Of a stretch of 64,000 nucleotides of DNA, positions 55,153 to 64,000 are shown one piece after another. Origin of the DNA: Methylomonas sp. 11b (lineage in GTDB: Bacteria; Pseudomonadota; Gammaproteobacteria; Methylococcales; Methylomonadaceae); the NCBI RefSeq assembly GCF_000515215.1, contig NZ_KI911557.1:5017741-5081740 (forward strand), written 5' to 3'. Under the pieces are notes generated by a model that saw only the letters and a list, made by a program, of their open reading frames with translations, searched no databases and was not told where the DNA came from. How positions within the stretch are numbered: the stretch's first letter is position 1; every line of letters begins with the position of its first letter. The translations under genes were made by a program, and so were the position numbers.

Positions 55153-56450
55153 TGGCAGGCTTATCCCGAAGACGTTTTTTGCAAGGCATTGCCGGCTTGG
55201 GAGCGGGCGTTCTTAGCGGTTGTGGCGGGGTGCCGCTCCGTAGTGGCGGTAAAGCGCATGTCGTTGTGGTCGGCGGCGGCTTCGGCGGCGCGACGGCGGC
55301 GAAATATCTGCGTTTGCTGGACGCGAATATTCAAGTCACGCTGATCGAACCCAAAGCCAAATATATCACTTGTCCCGGCAGTAATTGGCTGTTTGCCGGT
55401 TTGGCGAACCTCGACCAATTGACGGTCGATTACCAGGATTTACAAGACAGATATGGCGTCAAGCTGTTAGTTGATCGCATTAGTAGTTTGGACGCTGCAC
55501 AAAGGCAATTGCGCTTGGCCGGGGGACAAAGTGTCACCTATGACAGGTTAATCATGTCGCCCGGCATAGATTTTCGCTGGGATGCGATGGCCGGTTACGA
55601 TCAGGCTGCCGCAGAACAATTTCCGCATGCCTGGCAGGCCGGTCCGCAGACCTTGCTGTTGGCGCGGCAACTGCAAGCGATGCCCGATGGTGGGGTGGTG
55701 TTAATCGCGGTGCCGGCCGATCCTTATCGATGCCCGCCTGGCCCTTACGAGCGGGCAAGTATGATGGCCTATTGGCTGAAACAGCATAAACCGCGTTCGA
55801 AAATTCTCATTCTCGATGCCAAGCGCAGCTTTTCCAAGCAAGCGCTGTTCGAAGCCGGTTGGACGAAACATTACGGTTACGGCACCACCAATAGCCTGAT
55901 CGAGTGGCTTAGCTTGGCCGATAATCCTTTGCTCCAACTAGATAAGCAGAATAGGGTACTGACTAGCGAATTCGGCGACCGCTTCCGAGGCGATGTGTTG
56001 AATATCATTCCGCCGCAAACCGCCGCGCAAATAGCATTGCAGCATGGTTTGGCAGATGCCACGGGGTGGTGTCCGGTTCGGCCGCTGACCGGGCAATCGC
56101 TATTCGACGAGTTTATTCATGTAATCGGCGATGCCGCACACTACGCGCCTATCCCTAAATCCGCTTTTGCCGCGAATTCCGAGGCCAAAGCGTGTGCGTT
56201 GGCGGTGACGAGCTTAATCAATCAGACCGCCATCGCTGAAGCGCATTGGCTGAATACCTGCTATAGCCTGATCGCGCCCGATCACGGTATTTCCGTGGCT
56301 GGGGTTTACAAACTGGATGCGGCCAATGCGATTGCGCCGGTGAAAGGAGCCGGCGGAGTGAGTGCGCGAACCGATGCCCAAGTTGCCGCTACGGAAGCGG
56401 ATTACACGCGTGCCGTTTATCGGAGCTTGATTGCCGATACATTTGGTTAA
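55152..56450 (+). CDS. fccB: Sulfide dehydrogenase flavoprotein subunit (flavocytochrome c)
   Basis: 432 residues, GTG start sharing a base with the fccA stop. Tat signal SRRRFL at 5-10 followed by a hydrophobic stretch. FAD motif GGGFGG at 41-46. Three cysteines match known FCSD positions: C74 (YITCPGSN), aligned with the covalent-flavin cysteine, and C194 (RCPPGPYE) with C370 (NTCYSL), spaced 176 residues as in the redox disulfide of the Allochromatium enzyme. Oxidises sulfide and passes electrons to cytochrome c in the periplasm. Tat export with the folded FAD fits. Confidence 0.92.
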   Translation: MAGLSRRRFLQGIAGLGAGVLSGCGGVPLRSGGKAHVVVVGGGFGGATAAKYLRLLDANIQVTLIEPKAKYITCPGSNWLFAGLANLDQLTVDYQDLQDRYGVKLLVDRISSLDAAQRQLRLAGGQSVTYDRLIMSPGIDFRWDAMAGYDQAAAEQFPHAWQAGPQTLLLARQLQAMPDGGVVLIAVPADPYRCPPGPYERASMMAYWLKQHKPRSKILILDAKRSFSKQALFEAGWTKHYGYGTTNSLIEWLSLADNPLLQLDKQNRVLTSEFGDRFRGDVLNIIPPQTAAQIALQHGLADATGWCPVRPLTGQSLFDEFIHVIGDAAHYAPIPKSAFAANSEAKACALAVTSLINQTAIAEAHWLNTCYSLIAPDHGISVAGVYKLDAANAIAPVKGAGGVSARTDAQVAATEADYTRAVYRSLIADTFG

Positions 56451-56633
56451 TTTGATCATAAATGTTTTATTTCAATAGCTTGTGTTGGTTTTTTGTAATT
56501 TTTTTTGAATTGTTTTTCCTTGCAATTGAAACTGAATAAGAAAGCAATTTTTCGGCCAGAATTTACGAGTATTTACTATTGAAGGCGCGGGAATCCGAAA
56601 ACAGCGTGTTACAATCGCGCCTGTTCCTTTTCC

Positions 56634-58982
56634 ATGGTTGACTGCGTGAAGAAAAAACCGCTATTACAAATACTGTTGCTGAGTATGCTGTCCGGCAAGG
56701 CCGCTCATGCAAGCAGCTTTGTAGTTGAGGATATTCAGGTCAAGGGCTTACAAAGAATTTCCGCCGGTACTGTCTACAACTATTTGCCGGTTAATGTCGG
56801 CGAAACCTTTTCCGAAGACAAGCAAGCCGCGGCCATCAGAGCCTTATTCAACACCGGGTTTTTCAAGGATATATCGCTGGAACGCGATGGCGGTACGCTG
56901 GTGGTGAATGTGGTCGAGCGGCCTTCGGTTGCGAAAGTGGTGATCGAAGGCAACAAAGACATCAAAAAAGAAGACTTGACCGAAGCCTTGAAGAAAATCG
57001 GCTTGGCGGAAGGTAAGGTTTACAACAAACAAATCCTGGATAAGGTTGAGCAAGAACTGCGCCGGCAATATTTTAGCCACGGTAAATACGGCCTGAAAAT
57101 TAAAACCGAAGTCTCGGAATTGACGCGTAACCGGGTCGGCATTCATATCGATATTTCCGAAGGCCGGGTTGCAAAAATCAAGCAAATCAATATCGTCGGC
57201 AGCAAATCCTTTGCCAACGATCTATTGCGGAAAGAATTCGAATTAAGCACGACCAACTTCCTGTCTTTTTATTCCAAAGACGACCAATATTCCAAACAAA
57301 AGCTGTCCGCCGATCTGGAAAAACTGCGTTCGTATTATCTGGACCGTGGTTATATCAATTTCTCCATCGAATCTACTCAGGTCGATATTACGGCTGATAA
57401 AAAGGAAATTTACATCACCATCAACGTCAAGGAAGGCGATGTGTACACCTTGGAAAAGGTCAAACTGTCCGGTGAACTGATCGTGCCGCCGGAAGAGTTG
57501 ATCAAGCTGGTTAAGGTCGGGCCGGGCGAGATTTTTTCCCGGAAAAACGCTACCGAAACGTCCAAGTCCATTTCTGACCGCTTGGGCGACGAGGGCTATA
57601 CCTTTGCCAACGTGAATATGGTGCCGGAGATTAACGAGCAGCAAAAAACCGTGGCGATGACCTTTTTTGTCGATCCCGGTAAACGCGTGTATGTGCGGCG
57701 AATAAACGTTAAAGGCAATACCAAGACCCGTGACGAAGTGATTCGCCGCGAAGCCCGGCAGATGGAGTCCAGTTGGGCGGCCAGCAGCAAGATTGAACGG
57801 ACCAAGACCCGTTTGGATAGATTGGGTTATTTTGAGGAAGTGGGGGTAGAAACCCCGCCGGTAGTGGGTTCGGCCGATCAGATCGATGTCAATTACACCA
57901 TCAAGGAAAAAGCTTCCGGTAACTTGCAGGCCGGTGTCGGTTACTCGCAGGTGCAAGGGATTATTTTTAACGCCAACGTGTCGCAAGACAATATCTTCGG
58001 TACCGGTAAGCGGGTAGATTTTGCCTTTAACAACAGCAGTATTTTGACGCGCTACAATCTGGGTTTTTCCGATCCTTACTACACGTTGGATGGCGTGGCG
58101 ATGGGCTACAACCTCGGTTACACCTCTCGAAATGCTTATGCGGCTAACTTGGCGGCTTACAACACAACGATCACGAATGCCGGTATCAACTTCGGTATCC
58201 CGTTGAATGAGTTCGACCGCATTGGTTTTGATATTGATTTAAAGCGCACCGAGATCGAAAACACGAACTTATCGTCGGACACGATTCTAAAATTCTTAGG
58301 GTTTCAGAAGGGTGATAATATCTCGGCTATCAGATCCAGAAGCTTTGATACCCTGTCAACTTCTGCCGGTTGGACTCACGATACTTTGGATAGAGCGACT
58401 TTTGCCCACAGCGGTGGACAGCAGAGGCTGTCCGGATTGATTACTGTACCCGGTAGTGATCTGGAATATTTCAAAGTCGGATATAAACATCAGCATTATT
58501 TCCCCTTATCCAACGACTTTACCTTCCGTTTGTTAGGTGAGGTGGCGCATGGCGGCAGCTACGGTGGTAGTTCCGGTTTGCCGTTTTTTGAAAACTACTT
58601 TGCCGGTGGTACTGGGGACGTTCGCGGTTTTATGCAAAACACCCTGGGTGTAATCGATACAAACGAAATCAATACTGCCAACACCTACAACCGTCCTATC
58701 GGTGGTTCTACAAAGATGATTGGCAAAGCCGAACTGTTTTTCCCTGTGCCGTTCTTAAGTGATATGAAATCGGTGCGGATTGGCTCTTTTGTTGACGCGG
58801 GTACTTTGGCACCTGGACTCAATACCGGCGATTTGCGCAAGTATTTCCGCTATTCGGTGGGCTTGTCCGGCGAATGGTTATCGCCGTTCGGTGCGTTGGC
58901 AGTTAGTGTTGCCCAACCCCTTAATTCGGAGAGTACCGATAGAACTCAAGCCTTCCAGTTCACCTTCGGCTCGGGATTTTAG
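56634..58982 (+). CDS. bamA: Outer membrane assembly factor BamA
   Basis: 782 residues; ATG at 56634 or GTG at 56646. Signal peptide ending AHA-SS (about 27), five POTRA domains (about 25-345), and a C-terminal 16-strand barrel region (about 430-782) closing with FTFGSGF, a typical terminal aromatic. Inserts outer-membrane proteins. First of the envelope block; upstream 56451-56633 is AT-rich with a TACAAT at 56610-56615 but no clear -35. Confidence 0.97.
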   Translation: MVDCVKKKPLLQILLLSMLSGKAAHASSFVVEDIQVKGLQRISAGTVYNYLPVNVGETFSEDKQAAAIRALFNTGFFKDISLERDGGTLVVNVVERPSVAKVVIEGNKDIKKEDLTEALKKIGLAEGKVYNKQILDKVEQELRRQYFSHGKYGLKIKTEVSELTRNRVGIHIDISEGRVAKIKQINIVGSKSFANDLLRKEFELSTTNFLSFYSKDDQYSKQKLSADLEKLRSYYLDRGYINFSIESTQVDITADKKEIYITINVKEGDVYTLEKVKLSGELIVPPEELIKLVKVGPGEIFSRKNATETSKSISDRLGDEGYTFANVNMVPEINEQQKTVAMTFFVDPGKRVYVRRINVKGNTKTRDEVIRREARQMESSWAASSKIERTKTRLDRLGYFEEVGVETPPVVGSADQIDVNYTIKEKASGNLQAGVGYSQVQGIIFNANVSQDNIFGTGKRVDFAFNNSSILTRYNLGFSDPYYTLDGVAMGYNLGYTSRNAYAANLAAYNTTITNAGINFGIPLNEFDRIGFDIDLKRTEIENTNLSSDTILKFLGFQKGDNISAIRSRSFDTLSTSAGWTHDTLDRATFAHSGGQQRLSGLITVPGSDLEYFKVGYKHQHYFPLSNDFTFRLLGEVAHGGSYGGSSGLPFFENYFAGGTGDVRGFMQNTLGVIDTNEINTANTYNRPIGGSTKMIGKAELFFPVPFLSDMKSVRIGSFVDAGTLAPGLNTGDLRKYFRYSVGLSGEWLSPFGALAVSVAQPLNSESTDRTQAFQFTFGSGF

Positions 58983-59011
58983 TTTAGTTTGAGCCTGTTT
59001 TGCCCTATAAT
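58983..59011 (+). promoter_or_regulatory. Candidate promoter of skp
   Basis: A perfect TATAAT at 59006-59011 with TTTAGT at 58983-58988, spacing 17 bp, in the 82-bp gap between bamA and skp. The -35 is weak (3 of 6). Confidence 0.4.
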
Positions 59012-59064
59012 CGCCTTTGCGTTCTGTCTTAAACTCAAAAAATTAACCGGAGATGGTTTTGACC

Positions 59065-59565
59065 ATGAAAAATAGAATTTCTTTGTTTCTAATGCTGATG
59101 ATTTTTGCTGGCGTGAGTCACGCAGAGCTGAAAATCGGTTTTGTCAATGTGGCCAAGGTTTTGGAAAAAGCGCCACAAGCCGCCAAAGCAAAAACTCGCT
59201 TGGAAACTGAATTTTCACCAAGAGACAAAGCGCTGGTTTCTCAGCAAAAAGAGATTAAATCGCTGGAAGAAAAGTTGGGTCGTGACACTGCGGTAATGGG
59301 CGAAGAAGAGCGTCATAGAATCGAAAAAGACATTCTGGACAAAAAACGCGACGCGGCTCGTGCACAACAAGAGTTCAGCGAAGATTTCAACATGCGTAGA
59401 AACGAAGAGTTGGGCAACCTGCAAAAACGCATCGTAGAAGCAGTAAGAGCGTTAGCCAAAGAAGAGTCTTTTGATTTGTTGCTGACCGACGGTGTTATTT
59501 ACGCCAACGATCAAATTGACGTTACCAGTCGCGTTCAGCAAAAACTGGAAAACTTGTCGCAGTAA
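59065..59565 (+). CDS. skp: OmpH/Skp-family periplasmic chaperone
   Basis: 166 residues from the ATG at 59065 (GGAG 12 nt upstream; a closer ATG at 59053 has no room for an SD). Signal peptide ends VSHA-E (about 22). The mature protein is a long coiled coil (about 45-130), the Skp tentacle plan, followed by the short C-terminal strand region. Carries unfolded outer-membrane proteins to BamA, encoded just upstream. Confidence 0.92.
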   Translation: MKNRISLFLMLMIFAGVSHAELKIGFVNVAKVLEKAPQAAKAKTRLETEFSPRDKALVSQQKEIKSLEEKLGRDTAVMGEEERHRIEKDILDKKRDAARAQQEFSEDFNMRRNEELGNLQKRIVEAVRALAKEESFDLLLTDGVIYANDQIDVTSRVQQKLENLSQ

Positions 59566-59576
59566 GATTTTCCCCG

Positions 59577-59644
59577 ATGCTTCCCTGATTGCGGAAGCAT
59601 GCAGCACCTTAAGTGGGGGAGTTCCTGGTCTAAGCGAACTTCCC
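59577..59644 (+). other. Two hairpins between skp and fabZ
   Basis: Stem 59577-59584/59593-59600 is an 8-bp perfect pair with an 8-nt loop. A second, 59617-59624/59636-59644, pairs with one bulged base. Neither is followed by a T run, so they are not standard terminators; they may stabilise or attenuate the transcript. Confidence 0.4.
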
Positions 59645-59672
59645 GCTTCTCCTCATTTCGCACAGATAACTC

Positions 59673-60122
59673 ATGGCCGGCACACTCGATATTTTACAAA
59701 TTCAGGAACTCTTGCCTCATCGCTATCCTTTCTTGCTGGTAGACAGGGTGCTTGAGTGCGAGCCGGGCGTGCGTTTGCTGGCTGTGAAAAACGTGACATT
59801 TAACGAGCCGTTTTTTCAAGGCCACTTTCCAAGTCAGCCCATCATGCCTGGTGTGTTGATCATGGAAGCCCTGGCGCAAGCCACCGCGCTACTGACGTCG
59901 CAAAGTAACGACCAATTGGGCAAAGGCACGATTTATTACTTGGCGGGCATCGACAATGCCCGTTTCAAAAAACAAGTCGTTCCCGGCGACCAATTGCGTC
60001 TGGAAGTGACTTATATCAAACACAAGCGTCACCTATGGTCGTTCGATTGCCGTGCGGAAGTGGATGGTGAACTGGCCGCCAGTGCGCAAATCATGTGTGC
60101 GGCTGTGGCCGCAGAGGCTTAA
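59673..60122 (+). CDS. fabZ: 3-hydroxyacyl-ACP dehydratase FabZ
   Basis: 149 residues, FabZ length. Motifs [13 protein letters not shown] near the N-terminus and the active-site [20 protein letters not shown] (about 49-68) with catalytic His/Glu. Dehydrates hydroxyacyl-ACP in fatty acid synthesis. Directly followed by lpxA; skp lies upstream with no lpxD between. Confidence 0.96.
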   Translation: MAGTLDILQIQELLPHRYPFLLVDRVLECEPGVRLLAVKNVTFNEPFFQGHFPSQPIMPGVLIMEALAQATALLTSQSNDQLGKGTIYYLAGIDNARFKKQVVPGDQLRLEVTYIKHKRHLWSFDCRAEVDGELAASAQIMCAAVAAEA

Positions 60123-60893
60123 ATGATAGATCCCAGAGCGGTTGTGCATATCAATGCCGAATTGGCCGACGATGTTAAAGTGGGGCCATTCTCGGTTATT
60201 GGCCCGGATGTGCAGATAGATTCAGGTACCGAGATCGGGCCGCATGTGGTGATTAAAGGCCCTACCGCCATTGGTAAAGATAATACTATCTACCAATTCA
60301 CCTCGATAGGCGAAGACCCGCAAGATAAAAAGTACGCCGATGAAATCACCCGCCTGGAAATCGGCGACCGCAATGTGATACGCGAATTTTGCACGATGCA
60401 CCGTGGGACGCAGCAAGATCGAGGTTTGACTTTGATCGGCAGCGACAATCTGTTCATGGCTTATACCCATGTCGCGCATGATTGCGAAATCGGCGATCAT
60501 GTCATCATGGCTAACGGCGCCTCGATTGCCGGCCATGTGCATCTCGGCGATCACGCTATTTTGGGCGGTTTTACGTTGGTGCATCAGTTTACCCAAATCG
60601 GCGAATACAGCTTTTCGGCGATGGGTAGTGCGATCACTCAGGATATTCCGCCGTATGTGATGGTAGGTGGCAGACCTACTCGCCCGCACGGCATCAATTC
60701 GGTCGGTATGGAACGTAACGGCGTGCCGCCGGAAGTGATTCGGCAGATTCGTAAAGCCTATAAGATCCTCTATAAGAACAATCTGCGTCTGGAAGACGCC
60801 ATCGAAGAAATGGAAGATATGGCCGGCGAAAGCAACGAACTTTCCAATATGGTCAGCTTTCTACGTAATGTCACGCGCGGTATCCTCCGATAA
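60123..60893 (+). CDS. lpxA: UDP-N-acetylglucosamine acyltransferase LpxA
   Basis: 256 residues. First committed step of lipid A synthesis. Left-handed beta-helix of hexapeptide repeats (about 3-185), with the catalytic histidine region [19 protein letters not shown] and [16 protein letters not shown]-terminal helical part follows. Overlaps rnhB by 26 bp. Confidence 0.96.
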   Translation: MIDPRAVVHINAELADDVKVGPFSVIGPDVQIDSGTEIGPHVVIKGPTAIGKDNTIYQFTSIGEDPQDKKYADEITRLEIGDRNVIREFCTMHRGTQQDRGLTLIGSDNLFMAYTHVAHDCEIGDHVIMANGASIAGHVHLGDHAILGGFTLVHQFTQIGEYSFSAMGSAITQDIPPYVMVGGRPTRPHGINSVGMERNGVPPEVIRQIRKAYKILYKNNLRLEDAIEEMEDMAGESNELSNMVSFLRNVTRGILR

Positions 60894-61458
60894 CACCCCA
60901 CGCATAGCCGGTATCGACGAAGTTGGCCGCGGCTGCATAGTCGGCCCGGTGGTTGCCGCTGCCGTGATTCTCGATTCTGCCAAACCGATTCCCGGATTGA
61001 CCGACTCTAAAAAGCTCACCGAAAAGAAACGCAAGTTGCTGGCCGAACAGATCAAGGCCAACGCCTTATGCTGGGCCGTTGCCCGCGCCGAAGCCAGTGA
61101 AATCGACGATATCAACATTCTGCAAGCCACAATGGTAGCGATGCAAAGAGCTGTGTCGCAATTGAACTATCGCCCGGATTGGGTCAAGGTGGACGGCAAT
61201 CGTTTGCCAATATTGGATATACCTGGCGAAGCTATCGTGCAAGGCGATTTATTGGTCGAGGAAATTTCCGCCGCTTCGATATTAGCCAAAGTCGCCCGCG
61301 ATGAGGAAATGCAGACGCTGGATAGGCTGTATCCCGGCTATTCTTTTGCTATCCACAAAGGCTATCCTACCCAGCAGCATTTGGCGGCATTAGCGCAGCT
61401 TGGGATCACCCCGCAGCATCGAAAATCGTTTGCCCCTGTTAAAAAGTATCTTGTTTAA
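60868..61458 (+). CDS. rnhB: Ribonuclease HII
   Basis: 196 residues. Removes ribonucleotides from DNA and RNA primers. Acidic active-site start [17 protein letters not shown] (about 13-29), and [19 protein letters not shown] later. It starts inside lpxA and ends 6 bp before dnaE, without lpxB between them. Confidence 0.95.
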   Translation: MSRAVSSDNTPRIAGIDEVGRGCIVGPVVAAAVILDSAKPIPGLTDSKKLTEKKRKLLAEQIKANALCWAVARAEASEIDDINILQATMVAMQRAVSQLNYRPDWVKVDGNRLPILDIPGEAIVQGDLLVEEISAASILAKVARDEEMQTLDRLYPGYSFAIHKGYPTQQHLAALAQLGITPQHRKSFAPVKKYLV

Positions 61459-61464
61459 ACAGCC

Positions 61465-64000
61465 ATGACGCCGAGTTTCGTTCATCTTCGTATTCATACC
61501 GAGTTCTCGCTAGTTGACGGTATCGTCAGAATTAAGCCGTTGGTGAAGAAACTGGCTGAGTATCAAATGCCGGCTGCTGCGATTACCGAACAGAGCAATT
61601 TGTTCTCGCTGGTTAAATTCTATAAAGCAGCGCAAGGTGCCGGCATCAAACCCTTGATCGGCGCCGATGTGCTGATTTTCAACCCCGACGAACCGGCCTC
61701 GCCGTTTCGTTTGACCATGTTGGCGCGCAATAAAAAAGGCTACGTTACACTGACCGAGCTGATTTCCCGAGGCTACCAGGAAGGGCAGCATCAAGGGATT
61801 CCAATGTTGCAGAAAGACTGGATTGCCGAGAATCATGAGGGTTTGATCGTGTTATCGGGAGCGATGGACGGCGATGTCGGTCAGGCCTTGTTGGCGGAGA
61901 ATGCCGAGCAAGCCAAACGTTGTGCCGAATATTGGCGGGATTTGTTCGAAGACAGTTTTTACCTGGAATTGCAGCGGCTCGGTAAAGCGGACGAGGAGCG
62001 TTACATCAAATTAGCGGCGGATTTGGCTTCCGAGTTAGATTTGCCGGTGGTTGCCACCAACGATGTGCGATTTATCAGCAAAAATGATTTCGACGCCCAT
62101 GAAGTGCGGGTTTGCATTCATCAGGGGCGGGTGCTGGACGATAGCCGCCGGCCGAAAAACTATACCGCTCAACAATATTTACGCACTGCCGAGGAAATGG
62201 CGGAATTGTTCGCCGACATTCCGGAGGCCTTAGCCAATAGCGTGGAAATTGCCAAACGCTGCAATGTCGAGCTGACGCTTGGCGAAAACTATTTGCCCGA
62301 TTTTCCGGTCCCCGAAGGCATGACTCTGGACGAGTATTTTAAACAAGCCTCTCGGCAAGGCCTGGAAGAACGCTTGATCCAGTATCCGCCGATAGGCAAG
62401 GCCAGCTTCGCGGAGAACCGCAAAGTCTATGACGAACGCTTGGAAGTCGAGCTGAACGTGATCACCCAAATGGGTTTTCCCGGCTATTTCATGATTGTCG
62501 CCGACTTTATTCAGTGGGCCAAGAACAATGCGATACCGGTGGGGCCGGGGCGGGGCTCCGGTGCCGGTTCCTTGGTGGCGTACGCATTGAAGATTACCGA
62601 TCTGGATCCGATCGAATTCGATTTGCTGTTTGAGCGGTTTTTGAATCCGGAACGGGTATCGATGCCGGATTTTGATATCGACTTTTGCATGGAGCGCCGA
62701 GACGAGGTGATCGACTATGTAGCTCGCCATTATGGCCGCGATCACGTGTCACAGATTATCACCTACGGCTCGATGGCGGCCAAGGCGGTGATTCGCGACG
62801 TGGGGCGGGTGATGGGGCATGCCTACGGCTTCGTGGATAGGTTGGCAAAACTGATCCCATTTGAAATCGGCATGACCCTGGACAAAGCCCTGCAAGACAG
62901 TGCCGAATTGAAGGCATTGTACGATACCGAGGAAGAGGTCAAGTCGCTGATCGATATGGCGCGTTCGCTGGAAGGGATTTCCCGTAACGCCGGTAAACAT
63001 GCCGGTGGCGTGGTGATTTCGCCGACCAAGCTAACCGATTTCAGCCCCTTGTATTGTGAACAGGGCGGCGGCAACCTGGTGACGCAGTTCGATAAGGACG
63101 ATGTCGAAGCGGTTGGCTTGGTCAAATTCGACTTCCTGGGTTTGCGCACGCTGACGATTATCGATTGGGCGCTGCAAACCATCAATCGCCAGCGCGCGCA
63201 ACGTGGCGAAGAGCCGGTCGATATTTCCCAGATTCCGCGCGACGACCTGCCTAGTTACGAATTATTAAAGAACGCCCAGACCACGGCCGTGTTTCAGCTG
63301 GAGTCGCGCGGTATGAAGGAGCTGATCAAAAAACTGAAACCGGATTGCTTTGACGACATCATCGCGCTGGTGGCTTTATTCCGTCCCGGACCGTTGGAAT
63401 CGGGCATGGTCGACGACTATATCAATGTCAAACACGGTGCCAAGGCCGAATACGCTCATCCCTTGCTGGAGCCGATTCTAAAACCTACCAATGGCGTTAT
63501 TCTGTATCAGGAGCAGGTGATGCAGATTGCTCGGGAATTGGCCAGTTACACCTTGGGCGGCGCCGATATGTTGCGGCGGGCGATGGGTAAGAAAAAGCCG
63601 GAGGAAATGGCAAAAGAGCGGGAAAAATTCATGTCGGGCGCGGTGGCAAACCAGATAGACGCAGCCATCGCGACATACGTTTTCGACCTGATGGAGAAAT
63701 TCGCCGGCTACGGTTTCAACAAGTCGCATTCGGCGGCCTACGCTTTGGTTGCTTATCAAACCGCCTGGTTGAAGGCACATTTTCCGGCCGCGTTCATGGC
63801 GGCGGTAATGTCCTCGGATATGGATAACACCGATAAAGTGGTGGTGTTGATCGACGAATGCCGGGAAATGAAGCTGGAGATCTGCCCGCCGGACATTAAT
63901 GTTTCCGACTTTCGTTTTACGGTAAACGACCAGGGGCAGATTGTTTACGGTATCGGTGCGATCAAGGGTGTCGGCGAAAATGCAATTGAAGATCTGTTAA
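61465..64000 (+). CDS. dnaE: DNA polymerase III alpha subunit, 3' partial
   Basis: About 845 codons of a ~1160-residue protein; the frame is open at the window edge, so no stop is seen. Starts [19 protein letters not shown], the PHP domain. Catalytic acidic residues lie in [15 protein letters not shown] (D402, D404). [16 protein letters not shown] and [19 protein letters not shown] are further conserved blocks. Replicative polymerase of the chromosome. Confidence 0.98.
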   Translation, partial: MTPSFVHLRIHTEFSLVDGIVRIKPLVKKLAEYQMPAAAITEQSNLFSLVKFYKAAQGAGIKPLIGADVLIFNPDEPASPFRLTMLARNKKGYVTLTELISRGYQEGQHQGIPMLQKDWIAENHEGLIVLSGAMDGDVGQALLAENAEQAKRCAEYWRDLFEDSFYLELQRLGKADEERYIKLAADLASELDLPVVATNDVRFISKNDFDAHEVRVCIHQGRVLDDSRRPKNYTAQQYLRTAEEMAELFADIPEALANSVEIAKRCNVELTLGENYLPDFPVPEGMTLDEYFKQASRQGLEERLIQYPPIGKASFAENRKVYDERLEVELNVITQMGFPGYFMIVADFIQWAKNNAIPVGPGRGSGAGSLVAYALKITDLDPIEFDLLFERFLNPERVSMPDFDIDFCMERRDEVIDYVARHYGRDHVSQIITYGSMAAKAVIRDVGRVMGHAYGFVDRLAKLIPFEIGMTLDKALQDSAELKALYDTEEEVKSLIDMARSLEGISRNAGKHAGGVVISPTKLTDFSPLYCEQGGGNLVTQFDKDDVEAVGLVKFDFLGLRTLTIIDWALQTINRQRAQRGEEPVDISQIPRDDLPSYELLKNAQTTAVFQLESRGMKELIKKLKPDCFDDIIALVALFRPGPLESGMVDDYINVKHGAKAEYAHPLLEPILKPTNGVILYQEQVMQIARELASYTLGGADMLRRAMGKKKPEEMAKEREKFMSGAVANQIDAAIATYVFDLMEKFAGYGFNKSHSAAYALVAYQTAWLKAHFPAAFMAAVMSSDMDNTDKVVVLIDECREMKLEICPPDINVSDFRFTVNDQGQIVYGIGAIKGVGENAIEDLL

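Noticed and set aside
1..64000. CRISPR arrays, tRNA or rRNA genes, and JUMPstart/ops elements
   Set aside because: No regularly spaced direct repeats, cloverleaf-like segments or the GGCGGTAG-type ops motif were found by reading, including upstream of rfbB.

Overview
The window looks like chromosomal DNA of a gammaproteobacterium, most probably a Methylococcales methanotroph of the Methylomonas type. This rests on two exported proteins with VPxPA-type PEP-CTERM sorting tails, a flavocytochrome c sulfide dehydrogenase pair, a gammaproteobacterial bamA-skp-fabZ-lpxA-rnhB-dnaE block, and moderate GC. The genus is an inference; no rRNA or tRNA gene is visible to confirm it.

Layout. 0-12.2 kb is mixed housekeeping: the 3' end of a PEP-CTERM phytase-like esterase, an EamA transporter, nadK-recN (minus strand), two copies of a structured ~275-bp repeat in inverted orientation enclosing two small orphan genes, a DUF924 gene, a second PEP-CTERM protein, htpG (minus strand) behind a near-consensus sigma-32 promoter, and a two-gene signalling unit (receiver-TPR protein plus a soluble histidine kinase).

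12.2-40.4 kb is a large surface-polysaccharide (O-antigen or capsule type) locus, all on the plus strand. It opens with rfbBDAC (dTDP-L-rhamnose). A sugar-building block follows: pyruvate-type aldolase, SDR, 3-dehydroquinate-synthase-like cyclase, epimerase, then rfbF-rfbG-rfbH (CDP-4-keto-3,6-dideoxyglucose) and a YerE-like thiamine-diphosphate enzyme. Together these predict a branched and possibly carbocycle-bearing dideoxy sugar. A GtrB/GtrA/GT-C group, a short Wzz-like protein and a second multi-span protein lie in an AT-rich stretch. WbqC and PhyH-family genes come next. A clearly GC-richer cassette (about 31.0-35.58 kb) carries a DPM-like glycosyltransferase, two methyltransferases, a NeuD-like acyltransferase, an ArnE-like small membrane protein and a WecE-like aminotransferase. 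GC content drops sharply inside the aminotransferase gene, which suggests a recombination joint. The locus closes with three GT2 glycosyltransferases and a Wzx-type flippase.

40.4-64 kb returns to core genes: trhP, rraA, ispH, a rhodanese gene and hslR; a set of poorly known envelope genes (596-aa lipoprotein, DUF748 protein, small secreted protein); a conserved unknown pair; rnr-rlmB; fccA-fccB; then bamA-skp-fabZ-lpxA-rnhB-dnaE, with dnaE running off the window. lpxD and lpxB are missing from their usual places in this block.

The strongest candidate for an undescribed system is the aldolase-SDR-cyclase-epimerase module joined to the CDP-dideoxysugar/ThDP branch at 15.8-24.5 kb. Other notable items are the mosaic aminotransferase and the covarying inverted repeats.
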